Source of the DNA: DATBLY01 sp036555125
GTDB lineage: Bacteria; Actinomycetota; UBA4738; HRBIN12
Assembly (NCBI GenBank): GCA_036555125.1
Contig: DATBLY010000026.1
Location: 1 to 7,144 of the forward strand
Reading direction: 5' to 3'
DNA: 7,144 nucleotides
Shown: piece after piece, positions 1 through 5,640 of the stretch
How positions within the stretch are numbered: position 1 is the first letter of the stretch
Layout: each line of letters starts with the position of its first letter
Notes under the pieces: generated by a model
Database searches by the model: none
What the model was told of the DNA's origin: nothing
What the model saw: the letters and a program-made list of their open reading frames with translations, nothing else
Made by a program: the position numbers and the translations under genes

Positions 1-1168
1 CGGTCGCATCGAGCGCCTCGTCCAGGACGTCGCGGAACAGACTCAGGAGCTCGGCCGGCGGATCCGCACCGGTCGTCCGGCGAACGAACTCGGCGTAGAG
101 GCCGTCGTCGGTCGGCCGGTCCTCGGCGGAGCGCACCGGGCGCTCGGCCGCGGGGCGCTGCGCCCGCACGTTGACCAGGAACGGGAACGCCTCCGCAGCC
201 CGCCGACCCAGATCGACGTCTGCGCCGCCGACCTGCACCGTGAGGTCCAGGTACGCGTCCGCGAGCTCGTCCGCTCGCGCCGCGAGCTCGTCCCAGGTGC
301 CGGTCTCCCGGCGGAGCGACCGGCCGGAGACGAGCGGGATCGAGGTCACGGCCGCGAGCGTCCCGGGCTCGACGTCGACGATCACCACGCGCTTCTCCTC
401 GCCGGCCTCGCCGAAGTCGAGCGGCAGGAGCGAGCCGGCGTAGTGCGCCGGCACGGCGGCCGACGGCACCGGCTGCGGCGCGTGGATGTGGCCCATCGCG
501 ACGTACTGCGGCCCGGCGGGGATCGCCTGCGGCGTGGCGGCGTACGCGTCGCCCATGTGGAGCTCGCGCTCGCCGCGCGGCGCCCCGCGCGCGACCTTCA
601 CGCCGTTCACCAGGAAGTGGGCCACCAGGATCGGCACCGCGTGGTCGCCGGCGGCATCCACCAGGGCCTCGTTGTACGCGGTCGTGATCGCGCCCACCTT
701 CGTGGCGTACGCGCCGTACCACTCGCCGGCGTCGCGCATGAAGTCCACGACGCGGCCCTCGCGCAGGAACGGGAACGACGCCACGACCGCGGGGACACCC
801 AGCACGTCCGGCCCGAGCATCCCGCCGTCGCGCGGGCCGCGGATCCGACCGATCAGGTGCACCCCCTTGCCCTGCTCGCGCAGGTACGGCGCGAGCGCCT
901 CGAACAGCTCGGGGGAGTCATGGTTGCCCGCGACCGCGACCACCGGCGCGTGGGCGGCCAGCCGCTGCAGCGCCTCGAGCCCGAGCGCGAGCGCGTCGAC
1001 CGGCGGCATCGCCCGGTCCCAGACGTCGCCGGCCACGATCACCAGGTCGACGCGCTGCTCCTCGGCGATCCGCTCGACCTCGCTCAGCACCTCGCGGAAC
1101 TCGGGCATGCGGTCGTGCCGGCCCAGGCGCTTGCCGATGTGCCAGTCCGCGGTGTGGAGGATCCTCAT
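1..1168 (-). CDS. sbcD: SbcD/Mre11-family DNA repair exonuclease, 3' end cut by window edge
   Basis: This is the nuclease subunit of the SbcCD (Mre11-Rad50) complex, a Mn-dependent enzyme that processes double-strand ends and hairpins. The frame gives 389 residues and is still open at the left edge, close to the usual family length. The calcineurin-type phosphoesterase motifs all appear in order: TADWHIG at 6-12 (D8, H10), GDVWDR at 47-52 (D48), GNHD at 81-84, AHF around H184 and GHIH at 226-229. An SbcD-typical HYAGSLLPLDFGE stretch follows at 242-254, and then the capping domain. The start MRILHTADWH is the canonical N-terminus. There is no Shine-Dalgarno upstream (the minus strand reads CCTCCCCCCGAC before ATG), although the herA stop lies only 30 bases away, so translation may depend on the upstream gene. 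Its Rad50 partner (sbcC) is expected just beyond the left edge. The family assignment is near certain; the partner is inferred. Confidence 0.95.
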   Translation of the reverse strand, partial: MRILHTADWHIGKRLGRHDRMPEFREVLSEVERIAEEQRVDLVIVAGDVWDRAMPPVDALALGLEALQRLAAHAPVVAVAGNHDSPELFEALAPYLREQGKGVHLIGRIRGPRDGGMLGPDVLGVPAVVASFPFLREGRVVDFMRDAGEWYGAYATKVGAITTAYNEALVDAAGDHAVPILVAHFLVNGVKVARGAPRGERELHMGDAYAATPQAIPAGPQYVAMGHIHAPQPVPSAAVPAHYAGSLLPLDFGEAGEEKRVVIVDVEPGTLAAVTSIPLVSGRSLRRETGTWDELAARADELADAYLDLTVQVGGADVDLGRRAAEAFPFLVNVRAQRPAAERPVRSAEDRPTDDGLYAEFVRRTTGADPPAELLSLFRDVLDEALDAT

Positions 1169-1198
1169 GTCGGGGGGAGGGCGGTGCGCCGGCGCCCG

Positions 1199-2941
1199 CT
1201 AGAGCCCGGCGAAGGGATCGTCGCCGGCGTCCGTCGCCACCTCCTCCTTCCGGGTCGCCCACGGCGGGAACGGGAAGGTCACGACGAGCGGCACCGGGAT
1301 CGCCGGCTGCGAGATCACCATCGTGCCGGGCTTGAGCAACCGGGCGCGGGCGCGCGTCGACGGGAGCATCCACCCGTACTCGGCGCGCTCGGCCTCGGCC
1401 GCGTCCAGGCGGCCGCTCGCGCGGATCGCCGCGTTCTCGAGCACCTCCGACGCGACGCGCGACGCCGTCTGCTGCGCGCCGACGAGCAGGATCCCGAGCG
1501 AGCGCCCGCGCTGGGCGATGTCCACCAGCATGTCCTTCAGCGGGCCGGAACCGTCGCGGGGCGCGTACTTGTTCAGCTCGTCCAGGACCACGACCGACAG
1601 CGGCAGGCGCTGGCCCGTCTGCTCCTTCTCGTGGAACGCCTCGTTCAGCAGCGCCCCGACCACGAACCGCTGCGCCTGCTCGTGCAGCGACTGGATCGCG
1701 ACGACCGTGACGCTGGCGGCGGTCCGGTCGATGCGGCGGCTCTCGCCGGCGCGGACCAGGTGGTTCATGCGCCCGGCCGCCGCGTGGAGGCGGCGCATGA
1801 ACGCCGACACCGTGCCCGCCTGCACGCGCCCGCTCCAGGCCAGGTCGGGCTCGTCTCCGGTCTCGGGCTCCAGGAACTCCTCGAGCGCGTCGACGAGCGA
1901 GCCGAGGTCGGTCACGATCCGCTCGCCCGCCTGCGGGCCGACGGTCAGGCCGCGCCACGTCCCGTCGGGCGATCCGCGCGGGTCTCGCAGCACGATCGCG
2001 CCGGGGTTCCCTTCGACGTCGACCGCGAACCGCTTCAGCTGCGCCTGCACGCGCTCGCGGATGAACGGGAGCTGATTGCGGGTGTCGTTCGCGTCGGTGA
2101 AGCAGAACTGCAGCAGGTCCTCGTCGACGAACTCGCGCGGGGTCCACGCGAACGCGTCCACGCCCTCGAGCCGGCCGCCGGTGTCGGGCACGATCACGTC
2201 GCCCGAGCGCTGGCGCGGCGGCGCCCAGAACCGCACCGAGGGGAACGGGCCGGGCTCGACGCCGAGCGTCGCCCAGCCGGCCGCGGCCTCGTCGTCGAAG
2301 TGCTTGTTCGGCTTGTCGAGCCACAGGAGGTCCTCGCCCTTGACGTTGAAGACGAGCACCCGGAGGTTCGCCGCGCCCTCGCCGAGCGTCCGCGGGTTCG
2401 CGGTCAGCATGCGGAGGAAGAACAGCGCGAACGAGGTCTTCGTCGCGACGCCGCTGATCCCGCTGATCGACATGTGGCCGCCCTTGCGGCCGTCGAAGAA
2501 GTCGAGATCGACGCAGACGGGGTCGCCGTCGCGCCCGATGCCGATCGCGAGGGGCCGGCCCATCTCGTCGACGTAGAGCGCCTTCGCGCGCTCCTCGCCG
2601 GTCGCGCGCTCGACGATCTCGCCGGGGTCGGGGGAGACCCAGACCTCCGGGTCGACCCGCGTCACGGCGACGCGCGCGGTGCGGACCTTGGCGGCCGGCA
2701 TGATCCCGAGCTCGGCCACCCGGTGGGTGTCGGACTCGTAGGTCGCGCCCTCGTAGACGGCCTCGGCCTCGGTGACCACGCCGTACGTCTTGACCTCGCC
2801 GGCCTTCGGGACCTGCGTCCGCACGACGACCAGGTCGTCGAGCTGGAGGAAGTCGTCGTCGTCGAGGACGACCCGGAACGCGGCGGTCGAGGAGTGCTCC
2901 GAGCCGAGGACCCGGCCGACGCCGTCGTCGCTCACGCCCAT
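1199..2941 (-). CDS. herA: HerA-like HAS-barrel/FtsK-HerA ATPase (DNA translocase)
   Basis: The 580-residue product looks like a HerA-type hexameric DNA-pumping ATPase. Residues about 8-140 resemble a HAS-barrel: short beta-rich segments such as FRVVLDDDDFLQLDDLVVVR and YGVVTEAEAV. The P-loop ATPase core follows. Its Walker A position is GISGVATKTS at 161-170 (K168, T169). This departs from GxxxxGK[ST] because threonine precedes the lysine and an extra residue sits in the loop. The Walker B is clear: SVVVLDE at 449-455 followed by LNKYAP, matching the HerA 'DE..+(Y/F)AP' signature. QRGRSLG (477-483) and GAQQTAS (488-494) fit the HerA arginine and sensor region. The start is supported by GAGG spaced 6 nt from ATG. 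It sits 88 bp downstream of the nurA-like gene and 30 bp upstream of sbcD, so an operon is likely. Other HerA/FtsK/VirB4-clade ATPases are alternatives, but the neighbours favour HerA. The symbol denotes family membership, not proven orthology. Confidence 0.88.
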   Translation of the reverse strand: MGVSDDGVGRVLGSEHSSTAAFRVVLDDDDFLQLDDLVVVRTQVPKAGEVKTYGVVTEAEAVYEGATYESDTHRVAELGIMPAAKVRTARVAVTRVDPEVWVSPDPGEIVERATGEERAKALYVDEMGRPLAIGIGRDGDPVCVDLDFFDGRKGGHMSISGISGVATKTSFALFFLRMLTANPRTLGEGAANLRVLVFNVKGEDLLWLDKPNKHFDDEAAAGWATLGVEPGPFPSVRFWAPPRQRSGDVIVPDTGGRLEGVDAFAWTPREFVDEDLLQFCFTDANDTRNQLPFIRERVQAQLKRFAVDVEGNPGAIVLRDPRGSPDGTWRGLTVGPQAGERIVTDLGSLVDALEEFLEPETGDEPDLAWSGRVQAGTVSAFMRRLHAAAGRMNHLVRAGESRRIDRTAASVTVVAIQSLHEQAQRFVVGALLNEAFHEKEQTGQRLPLSVVVLDELNKYAPRDGSGPLKDMLVDIAQRGRSLGILLVGAQQTASRVASEVLENAAIRASGRLDAAEAERAEYGWMLPSTRARARLLKPGTMVISQPAIPVPLVVTFPFPPWATRKEEVATDAGDDPFAGL

Positions 2942-2947
2942 GGCCCG

Positions 2948-2951
2948 CCTC
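2948..2951 (-). promoter_or_regulatory. Ribosome binding site of herA
   Basis: The minus strand reads CCGAGGCGGGCC immediately before the ATG at 2941. GAGG lies 6 nt from the start codon, which supports this start over any downstream one. A second ATG at 2979 is out of frame with herA. Confidence 0.55.
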
Positions 2952-2994
2952 GGCCGACCCAGCGGCCCCCTCGCCTCATGGGTCCGTATCGTAG

Positions 2995-3018
2995 CCCCGG
3001 GTGCCGACGCCCCCGGGG
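2995..3018. other. GC hairpin in the nurA-herA gap
   Basis: A perfect 7-bp inverted repeat, CCCCGGG (2995-3001) and CCCGGGG (3012-3018), with a 10-nt loop lies in the 88-bp gap between the nurA stop and the herA start. There is no T-run after it on either strand, so a strong intrinsic terminator is unlikely. It could act as an RNA-stability or processing element, or simply reflect GC richness. A TACGAT hexamer on the minus strand at 2993-2988 lies just downstream and might be an internal -10 box for herA (leader of about 40 nt), but no matching -35 is seen. Confidence 0.3.
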
Positions 3019-3029
3019 AGGCGAGCCCC

Positions 3030-3983
3030 TCAGGATGCCTCGCGCTCGCTGACCGCGTGCCGGAGCGCCCGGTAGACGAGCCCGGGGTCGCCCATCCGGT
3101 GACGGAGCTCGCGCTCGAGCGCCCCGATCGGCACCAGGTTCTGCGGAGCGCGCGGGTCGATCTGGGGCTCGGAGCCCACGATGGGCAGGAGCGCCGCCGT
3201 CCGGTCGGCGATCGTGCGGACGTCGTCCTTCGACCATCGGCCCGAGGCCTCGCACCGCACGATCCCGGTCCAGGAGTGCCCGCCCCGCAGCATCGCGAGC
3301 CGGACGTACCAGGAGTACCGGCACACGTCGGGCCGGTCGGCCGCGATCGTGAACAGCGGCGTCCGTTGCGCGGGCGCCAGCTCGGCGATCACCGCGTTCT
3401 GCTCGGCCGGGAGGTACGTCACGCGGTGCGTCTTCACGTACCCGACGACCGGCAGGGGAGCGAGCGGCTTGTTGAGCGGGCCGTCCGCCACGACGAACGC
3501 GTCCGCCGCGAGCGCCGACGCCAGCTCGCCCTCGGCCCGGCGCATGCGCGTGTGCAGCACCGCGACGAGGTGGGACGGATCGTCGGACGGGGTGGTCGTG
3601 GATCGGTAGGGCGGTTCGAGCGCGACCGCCGGCAGCTCGTCGGCGTGGCCGCCGGCGAGCACCGCCCACCGCTCCACCTTCACGTCGCGGATCTCGGAGC
3701 GACGGTCGGACCGGTGCCACACCGTCGCGCCGACCGCGAAGGTCCCGCAGATCCCGGGGATCGGACCGGAGGCCGGGTCGTCCATCAGCAGGCGTGCGTC
3801 GACCCGGCGCACCCCGTCGACGAACGCGATGCGTTCGCAGCCGTCGTCGGCACCCTCGAGCGGCTCCCAGTCCCTCCGCTCGACGGTCGGGTCGACCTCG
3901 CCCTCGGCCGGGGCGAGCTGCTCGTCCGGATCGAACGGGGCCCCGTACTCGGGGGCCCACCCCTCCACGAACATGCGCGCCAT
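3030..3983 (-). CDS. nurA: NurA-like nuclease of the HerA-NurA end-resection system
   Basis: The 317-residue product resembles the NurA domain, an RNase H-like-fold, Mn-dependent nuclease that works as a dimer docked on the HerA hexamer. Visible landmarks: IAFVDGVRRVDARL (52-65), with D56 as the likely first metal ligand; E151/E153 followed by AFVVADGPL (162-170), with D167 as the likely second acidic site, matching the family's 'hhhDGxL' motif; GYVKTHRVTYL (181-191), matching the K-x-x-R segment; RYSWYVRLA (222-230); and a C-terminal PQNLVPIGALERELRHR (280-296) where NurAs usually have a 'P..L..AH' motif. The usual histidine is not present there. The assignment rests on these motifs plus the adjacent herA-sbcD genes. 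The chosen ATG follows a TACGCT box by 6 nt, with no Shine-Dalgarno, suggesting a leaderless message; an ATG three codons further in is the alternative. Catalytic residue assignments are by eye. Confidence 0.8.
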   Translation of the reverse strand: MARMFVEGWAPEYGAPFDPDEQLAPAEGEVDPTVERRDWEPLEGADDGCERIAFVDGVRRVDARLLMDDPASGPIPGICGTFAVGATVWHRSDRRSEIRDVKVERWAVLAGGHADELPAVALEPPYRSTTTPSDDPSHLVAVLHTRMRRAEGELASALAADAFVVADGPLNKPLAPLPVVGYVKTHRVTYLPAEQNAVIAELAPAQRTPLFTIAADRPDVCRYSWYVRLAMLRGGHSWTGIVRCEASGRWSKDDVRTIADRTAALLPIVGSEPQIDPRAPQNLVPIGALERELRHRMGDPGLVYRALRHAVSEREAS

Positions 3984-3989
3984 GACCGC

Positions 3990-3995
3990 AGCGTA
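3990..3995 (-). promoter_or_regulatory. Putative -10 box of a leaderless nurA-herA-sbcD promoter
   Basis: The minus strand reads TACGCT, fitting the TANNNT pattern of actinobacterial -10 boxes. It ends exactly 6 nt before the nurA ATG at 3983, so transcription could begin at the start codon itself. No Shine-Dalgarno is visible and no good -35 hexamer is seen. The same 6-nt spacing occurs at the arsR promoter in this window, which adds some weight. Inference only. Confidence 0.35.
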
Positions 3996-4029
3996 TCCCG
4001 CCCGGGTGACGCGGCCGCGGAGGCCCGGA

Positions 4030-4578
4030 CTACCGCTGCGGACCCGAGGAGCTCCGTTCCTCCTCCTGGTCGTGCCGCGCCTTGAGGCTCGCGAGGTGCT
4101 CGCCCAGGCGGTCGGTGAAGATCAGCTCGCCGCGGAGCGCCCGCGAGTACTCGTCGGCCGGCAGGTTGCCCCCGGTCTGGGTGAGCGTCAGCTCGGTCCG
4201 ACCGTCGCCCAGGTCGCGCAGCACCGCCGTGAACACCTCGGGGTGCTCGACGTCGTCCATCTCGCCCGGCACCTCGATCGTCATCACGACGCGCTCGGGC
4301 TCCTCGATCTCCAGGAACACGCCGCCGAACGGCAGCTCCAGGCGATCGGGACCGTGGAGCATGATCAGGTTCCACCGACCGCCGACCCGCGCGTCCATGT
4401 CGATCGTCTCGAGCGGCACGCTCGACCCGTACTCGCCGAACCACTGCGCGAAGTCCTCCTTGCGGGTGAACGCCTGGAAGACGAGCTCGCGCGGCGCGTC
4501 GAAGATCCGGACGATCGTGATGCCGTTCGCGTCGCTGTGGGCCGAGACGACCCCGGTGGGCGGCGTCTGGTCGCTCAT
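4030..4578 (-). CDS. AHSA1/SRPBCC-domain protein, divergent from the ArsR regulator
   Basis: The 182-residue product is a START-like SRPBCC protein of the AHSA1 (activator of Hsp90 ATPase homologue 1-like) family. These are small helix-grip folds with a hydrophobic cavity, and their ligands are generally unknown. The typical opening is at 22-48 (IVRIFDAPRELVFQAFT, then EDFAQWFG). It is followed by DARVGGRW (62-69), the strand FGGVFLEIEEPERVVMT (84-100), VFTAVLRDL (115-123) and TELTLTQTGG (128-137), and a long C-terminal helix after about 143. The frame could open at a GTG at 4680, but that would translate through the arsR operator and promoter. The ATG at 4578, with GGGAGGAG 8 nt upstream, is far better. 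It is divergent from arsR and probably shares its regulation. The family is secure; the substrate and cellular role cannot be read from sequence. Confidence 0.92.
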   Translation of the reverse strand: MSDQTPPTGVVSAHSDANGITIVRIFDAPRELVFQAFTRKEDFAQWFGEYGSSVPLETIDMDARVGGRWNLIMLHGPDRLELPFGGVFLEIEEPERVVMTIEVPGEMDDVEHPEVFTAVLRDLGDGRTELTLTQTGGNLPADEYSRALRGELIFTDRLGEHLASLKARHDQEEERSSSGPQR

Positions 4579-4586
4579 CCTGCTCG

Positions 4587-4594
4587 CTCCTCCC
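4587..4594 (-). promoter_or_regulatory. Strong ribosome binding site fixing the start at 4578
   Basis: GGGAGGAG on the minus strand ends 8 nt before the ATG at 4578. It decides against the longer reading that begins with GTG at 4680 and would add 34 residues of non-conserved sequence. Confidence 0.8.
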
Positions 4595-4608
4595 TGATCG
4601 GTCGCTCC

Positions 4609-4638
4609 ATCCTGCCGGTGGCCCCGTGGACCCGACAA
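4609..4638 (-). promoter_or_regulatory. Tentative promoter of the divergent SRPBCC gene
   Basis: The minus strand has TTGTCG (4638-4633), an 18-nt spacer, then CAGGAT (4614-4609). This would give a leader of roughly 24 nt carrying the GGGAGGAG site. The -10 is a poor match to TANNNT, so this is a weak call. If it is real, the palindrome at 4665-4680 lies about 27 nt upstream of the -35, where a bound ArsR dimer could still influence it. Confidence 0.25.
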
Positions 4639-4657
4639 TCGCTCGCCGGCTCGGGGG

Positions 4658-4687
4658 TTGACATGTGACTGATTAGTCACCTATCCT
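4658..4687 (+). promoter_or_regulatory. Leaderless promoter of the arsR-SRPBCC operon
   Basis: A consensus -35 TTGACA (4658-4663), an 18-nt spacer and a TATCCT -10 (4682-4687) are followed after 6 nt by the GTG start at 4694. The expected transcription start therefore falls on or next to the start codon. There is no Shine-Dalgarno. The sequence match is strong; leaderless initiation is inferred from spacing and is common in actinobacteria. Confidence 0.75.
4665..4680. promoter_or_regulatory. Palindromic operator in the promoter spacer
   Basis: GTGACT-GATT-AGTCAC is a perfect 6-bp inverted repeat with a 4-nt centre. It starts 2 nt after the -35 hexamer and ends 2 nt before the -10 hexamer. 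ArsR-family dimers bind such short imperfect or perfect palindromes through winged helix-turn-helix domains, and a site filling the spacer would block RNA polymerase. The regulator encoded immediately downstream is the obvious candidate, which implies autorepression. The palindrome is seen directly; the binding partner is inferred. Confidence 0.75.
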
Positions 4688-4693
4688 CGCCCC

Positions 4694-5020
4694 GTGAACG
4701 ACGACGACCGGATCTTCAAGGCGCTCGCGGACCCCACCCGCCGCCACCTCCTGGACCGGCTCTTCGAGCGCGACGGCCGCACGCTCGGGCAGCTCGAGTT
4801 CGGGCTGGAGATGACGCGCTTCGGGGTGATGAAGCACCTGCGGGTGCTCGAGGAGGCCGGTCTCGTGATCACCCGGCGGCAGGGACGGGAGAAGCTCCAC
4901 TTCCTGAACCCCGTGCCGATCCGGCTGATCCACGACCGGTGGATCGACAAGTACCGGGAGCCTCGGGTCTCGGCGCTCGCCGACCTGAAGCACGAGCTGG
5001 AAGGGAAGGAGCTGGCATGA
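4694..5020 (+). CDS. ArsR-family winged-HTH transcriptional regulator
   Basis: The 108-residue product is a small ArsR/SmtB-fold repressor. It opens with the family hallmark IFKALADPTRRHLLDRLFE (7-25). The helix-turn-helix spans about 29-57, with the recognition helix around MTRFGVMKHLRVLEEAGLV (40-58). The beta-wing follows: TRRQGREKLHFLNP (60-73). The metal-binding ELCVC-type motif of classical ArsR/SmtB sensors is absent and there is no cysteine at all, so it probably does not sense metal through thiols. The start is a GTG placed 6 nt after the -10 box, consistent with a leaderless transcript. Its stop overlaps the next gene's ATG (ATGA), so the two are translationally coupled. ArsR regulators of this type are commonly paired with AHSA1/SRPBCC genes, and here one lies on each side. 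The inducer is unknown. Confidence 0.94.
   Translation: MNDDDRIFKALADPTRRHLLDRLFERDGRTLGQLEFGLEMTRFGVMKHLRVLEEAGLVITRRQGREKLHFLNPVPIRLIHDRWIDKYREPRVSALADLKHELEGKELA
5006..5011 (+). promoter_or_regulatory. Ribosome binding site of the downstream SRPBCC gene
   Basis: AAGGAG lies inside the end of the arsR coding region, 5 nt before the ATG at 5017. It fixes the start at the ATGA overlap and rejects the in-frame ATG at 4939, which lies deep inside arsR. Confidence 0.75.
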
Positions 5021-5556
5021 CGGTAACGACGGACACCGCGGTGACCACGCAGGTCCACCGCGTCTGGATCAAGGCCACCCCGCAGGCGATCTGGGACGCG
5101 ATCACCCAGCCGGAGTGGACCGAGCGCTACGGCTACACGAACCGGGCCGACTACGACCTGCGGCCCGGCGGCGCCTACCGGTCCTACCCCAGCGAGCCGA
5201 TGAAGCGCGGCGCCGAGGCGATGGGGATCCCGCTCCCCGACGTCGTGGTCGACGGCGAGGTGATCGAGGTCGATCCGCCGCACAAGCTCGTCCAGACCTG
5301 GCGGATGCTGATGGATCCCGACACGGCCGACGAGGGCTTCACGCGCATCACGTTCGAGATCGCGGAGGGCAGGGGCGGCGTGTCCAAGCTCACCGTGACC
5401 CACGAGCTCGAGGGTGCCCCGAAGCTCGCGCTGATCGTCGGCGGCCAGGCCGAGGAGACCGGGGCCGGCGGCGGCTGGGCGTGGGTGCTCAGCGACCTCA
5501 AGTCGCTGCTCGAGACCGGAGCCCCGATGGACATGGGGGACGGCCTCAAGGCGTAG
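5017..5556 (+). CDS. AHSA1/SRPBCC-domain protein co-transcribed with ArsR
   Basis: The 179-residue product is a second START-like AHSA1 protein, clearly different in sequence from the divergent one. Its features are VHRVWIKATPQAIWDAIT (13-30), WTERYGY (34-40), YDLRPGGAYRSY (46-57), VVVDGEVIEVDPPHKLVQTW (76-95), FTRITFEI (108-115) and SKLTVTHEL (123-131). A glycine-rich turn (GAGGGW, 149-154) leads into the C-terminal helix VLSDLKSLLETG. The motif GEVIEVDPPHKLV is characteristic of AHSA1 proteins. It overlaps arsR by 4 bases and is likely expressed from the same leaderless promoter. The hydrophobic-ligand-binding fold is established for the family; the ligand and reaction here are unknown. An ArsR-SRPBCC fusion can be excluded because the frames differ and arsR has its own stop. 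Confidence 0.92.
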   Translation: MTVTTDTAVTTQVHRVWIKATPQAIWDAITQPEWTERYGYTNRADYDLRPGGAYRSYPSEPMKRGAEAMGIPLPDVVVDGEVIEVDPPHKLVQTWRMLMDPDTADEGFTRITFEIAEGRGGVSKLTVTHELEGAPKLALIVGGQAEETGAGGGWAWVLSDLKSLLETGAPMDMGDGLKA

Positions 5557-5583
5557 ACCCCAACCCTTGCGAGGAAGGCGCCC

Positions 5584-5625
5584 GGGGGCGGCGGCGCGCG
5601 TCGGAGGACGCGCACCACCGCCCCC
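5584..5625 (-). terminator. Hairpin between convergent operons, probable terminator
   Basis: The arms 5584-5602 and 5607-5625 are 19 nt each around a GGAG loop. On the plus strand two C/A mismatches interrupt the stem. On the minus strand the same positions become G.U wobbles, so the RNA pairs over its whole length; it is therefore drawn for the glycosyltransferase transcript, whose stop is 16 nt before it. It may also serve the plus-strand SRPBCC gene. There is no good U-run on either side, so it is GC-hairpin type rather than a classical intrinsic terminator. Confidence 0.6.
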
Positions 5626-5640
5626 GCCTCGCGTCCTGGC

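Noticed and set aside
918..2324. A 468-codon minus-strand frame overlapping herA and sbcD
   Set aside because: It is Arg/Ala/Gly-rich shadow sequence in another frame of the same strand, crossing the real herA stop and sbcD start, with no family motifs.
443..3052. An 869-codon open frame on the plus strand opposite sbcD and herA
   Set aside because: Its translation is dominated by Arg, His, Asp, Ala and Val with no recognisable domain. It spans two well-supported genes and their gap. In very high-GC DNA such long antisense frames arise from third-position GC bias.
2932..3960. A 342-codon minus-strand frame over the nurA-like gene
   Set aside because: It is low-complexity Arg/Gly-rich translation. 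The overlapping frame 3983->3030 carries the NurA-like motifs and normal composition.
4579..4680. N-terminal extension of the divergent SRPBCC gene to the GTG at 4680
   Set aside because: It would translate through the palindromic operator and arsR -35 region and adds residues outside the domain. A strong GGGAGGAG site supports the ATG at 4578.
4939..5016. Upstream ATG for the second SRPBCC gene
   Set aside because: The extra 26 codons lie wholly inside arsR in another frame and are not domain-like. AAGGAG 5 nt before the ATG at 5017 and the ATGA overlap fix the start.
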